Shown here piece after piece: positions 5,179-5,332 of a stretch of 5,332 bases of DNA. The stretch spans positions 1 through 5,332 of the forward strand of contig JAISWN010000194.1 in assembly GCA_031271075.1 (NCBI GenBank), in the 5' to 3' direction. Each line of letters begins with the position of its first letter. The stretch's first letter is position 1. Source of the stretch: Treponema sp. GTDB taxonomy: Bacteria > Spirochaetota > Spirochaetia > Treponematales > Breznakiellaceae. Made by a program: the position numbers and the translations under genes. The notes under the pieces were generated by a model. That model was not told where the DNA came from, ran no database searches, and saw only the letters and a program-made list of their open reading frames with translations.

Positions 5179-5193
5179 CGAACCGTAGGTTCG
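5179..5193. repeat. Perfect 6-bp hairpin
   Basis: CGAACC (5179-5184) and GGTTCG (5188-5193) pair around GTA. It is the hairpin nearest the 3' end of the convergent PIN-domain gene, 23 bases past that gene's stop, and could shield its transcript end. Confidence 0.5.
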
Positions 5194-5215
5194 ACTTCAG
5201 GGCGAGGTTGTTGAT

Positions 5216-5332
5216 TTAAAATATTATTTTTAACCCATCTTCTTTATATTGTGTTAATGTTTTATCAACACTTAATAATATAAAATCATTTCTTATCGAT
5301 TCCCATATCAAAAACCTGTCAAATGGATCTTT
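5216..5332 (-). CDS. PIN-domain (VapC-type) toxin, C-terminal end, partial
   Basis: The last 38 codons of a minus-strand gene that enters from the right edge and ends at a TAA at 5218-5216. The residues KDPFDRFLIWESIRNDFILL, then SVDKTLTQYKEDGLKIIF, carry the C-terminal hallmarks of VapC-type PIN-domain ribonucleases: the DPFDR motif and the late acidic residue in SVDK, both part of the metal-binding site, and a final strand ending a few residues before the stop. In such systems an antitoxin gene normally lies just upstream, which here would be outside the window. The sequence is strongly AT-rich compared with the DUF3089 gene, suggesting acquisition by transfer. The N-terminal two thirds cannot be assessed. 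Confidence 0.85.
   Translation of the reverse strand, partial: KDPFDRFLIWESIRNDFILLSVDKTLTQYKEDGLKIIF

Larger units (their letters stand above)
4844..5215. other. Intergenic repeat-rich region, no gene
   Basis: About 370 bases between the DUF3089 stop and the stop of the convergent PIN-domain gene hold no credible reading frame. They contain five short perfect hairpins and one 118-bp inverted-repeat element, each listed separately. A T5 run at 5123-5127 follows a GC-rich stretch but has only a 4-bp stem near it, so I could not identify a convincing intrinsic terminator for either convergent gene. Confidence 0.7.

Noticed and set aside
4935..5193. CRISPR array
   Set aside because: The hairpins differ from one another and their spacing is irregular; there are no repeated direct units with uniform spacers.

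Overview
The window looks like chromosomal DNA from a host-associated spirochaete, most likely a Treponema of the termite-gut type. This is inferred from three things: a YesN-type response regulator followed by a sugar-binding lipoprotein, a small coiled-coil protein of a kind I associate with treponemes, and GC-rich housekeeping genes mixed with AT-richer toxin-antitoxin islands. No rRNA or other marker gene is present, so the assignment is tentative.

Left part (1-2310, minus strand): a probable operon driven by a perfect-consensus sigma70-type promoter (TTGACA, 17 bp, TATAAT; 2307-2279). Its first gene encodes a receiver + AraC-type DNA-binding response regulator (2256-727). Its stop overlaps, as ATGA, the apparent start of an extracellular solute-binding lipoprotein (730 to beyond base 1). 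That second gene begins with a 15-base poly-G tract, and as written the tract puts the ATG out of frame with the rest of the protein. One extra G (or two fewer) restores a complete lipoprotein signal peptide, so this is either a phase-variable ON/OFF switch or a homopolymer error.

Middle (2410-3745, plus strand): a 106-aa coiled-coil protein of unknown function is followed by a small, decayed defence-type island. It holds a remnant of a RhuM-family gene, an intact DUF433 antitoxin / DUF5615 PIN-like toxin pair with overlapping reading frames, and a 5' stub that resembles a DEAD/DEAH helicase. The toxin-antitoxin pair is the only intact part.

Right part (3690-5332): a recognisable promoter precedes a GC-rich gene for an exported DUF3089 alpha/beta-hydrolase-like protein. 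Then comes an intergenic stretch of about 370 bases packed with short perfect hairpins. Within it is a 118-bp MITE-like element with matching terminal arms, a gap-free symmetric interior and a GTT direct repeat on each side. At the right edge, on the minus strand, is the C-terminal end of a PIN-domain (VapC-type) toxin, AT-rich and cut by the window end.

The regulator and the binding protein probably act together in carbohydrate sensing or uptake. The toxin genes, broken genes and repeats mark the middle and right of the window as accessory DNA with a history of insertion and deletion. I saw no CRISPR array, tRNA or rRNA.
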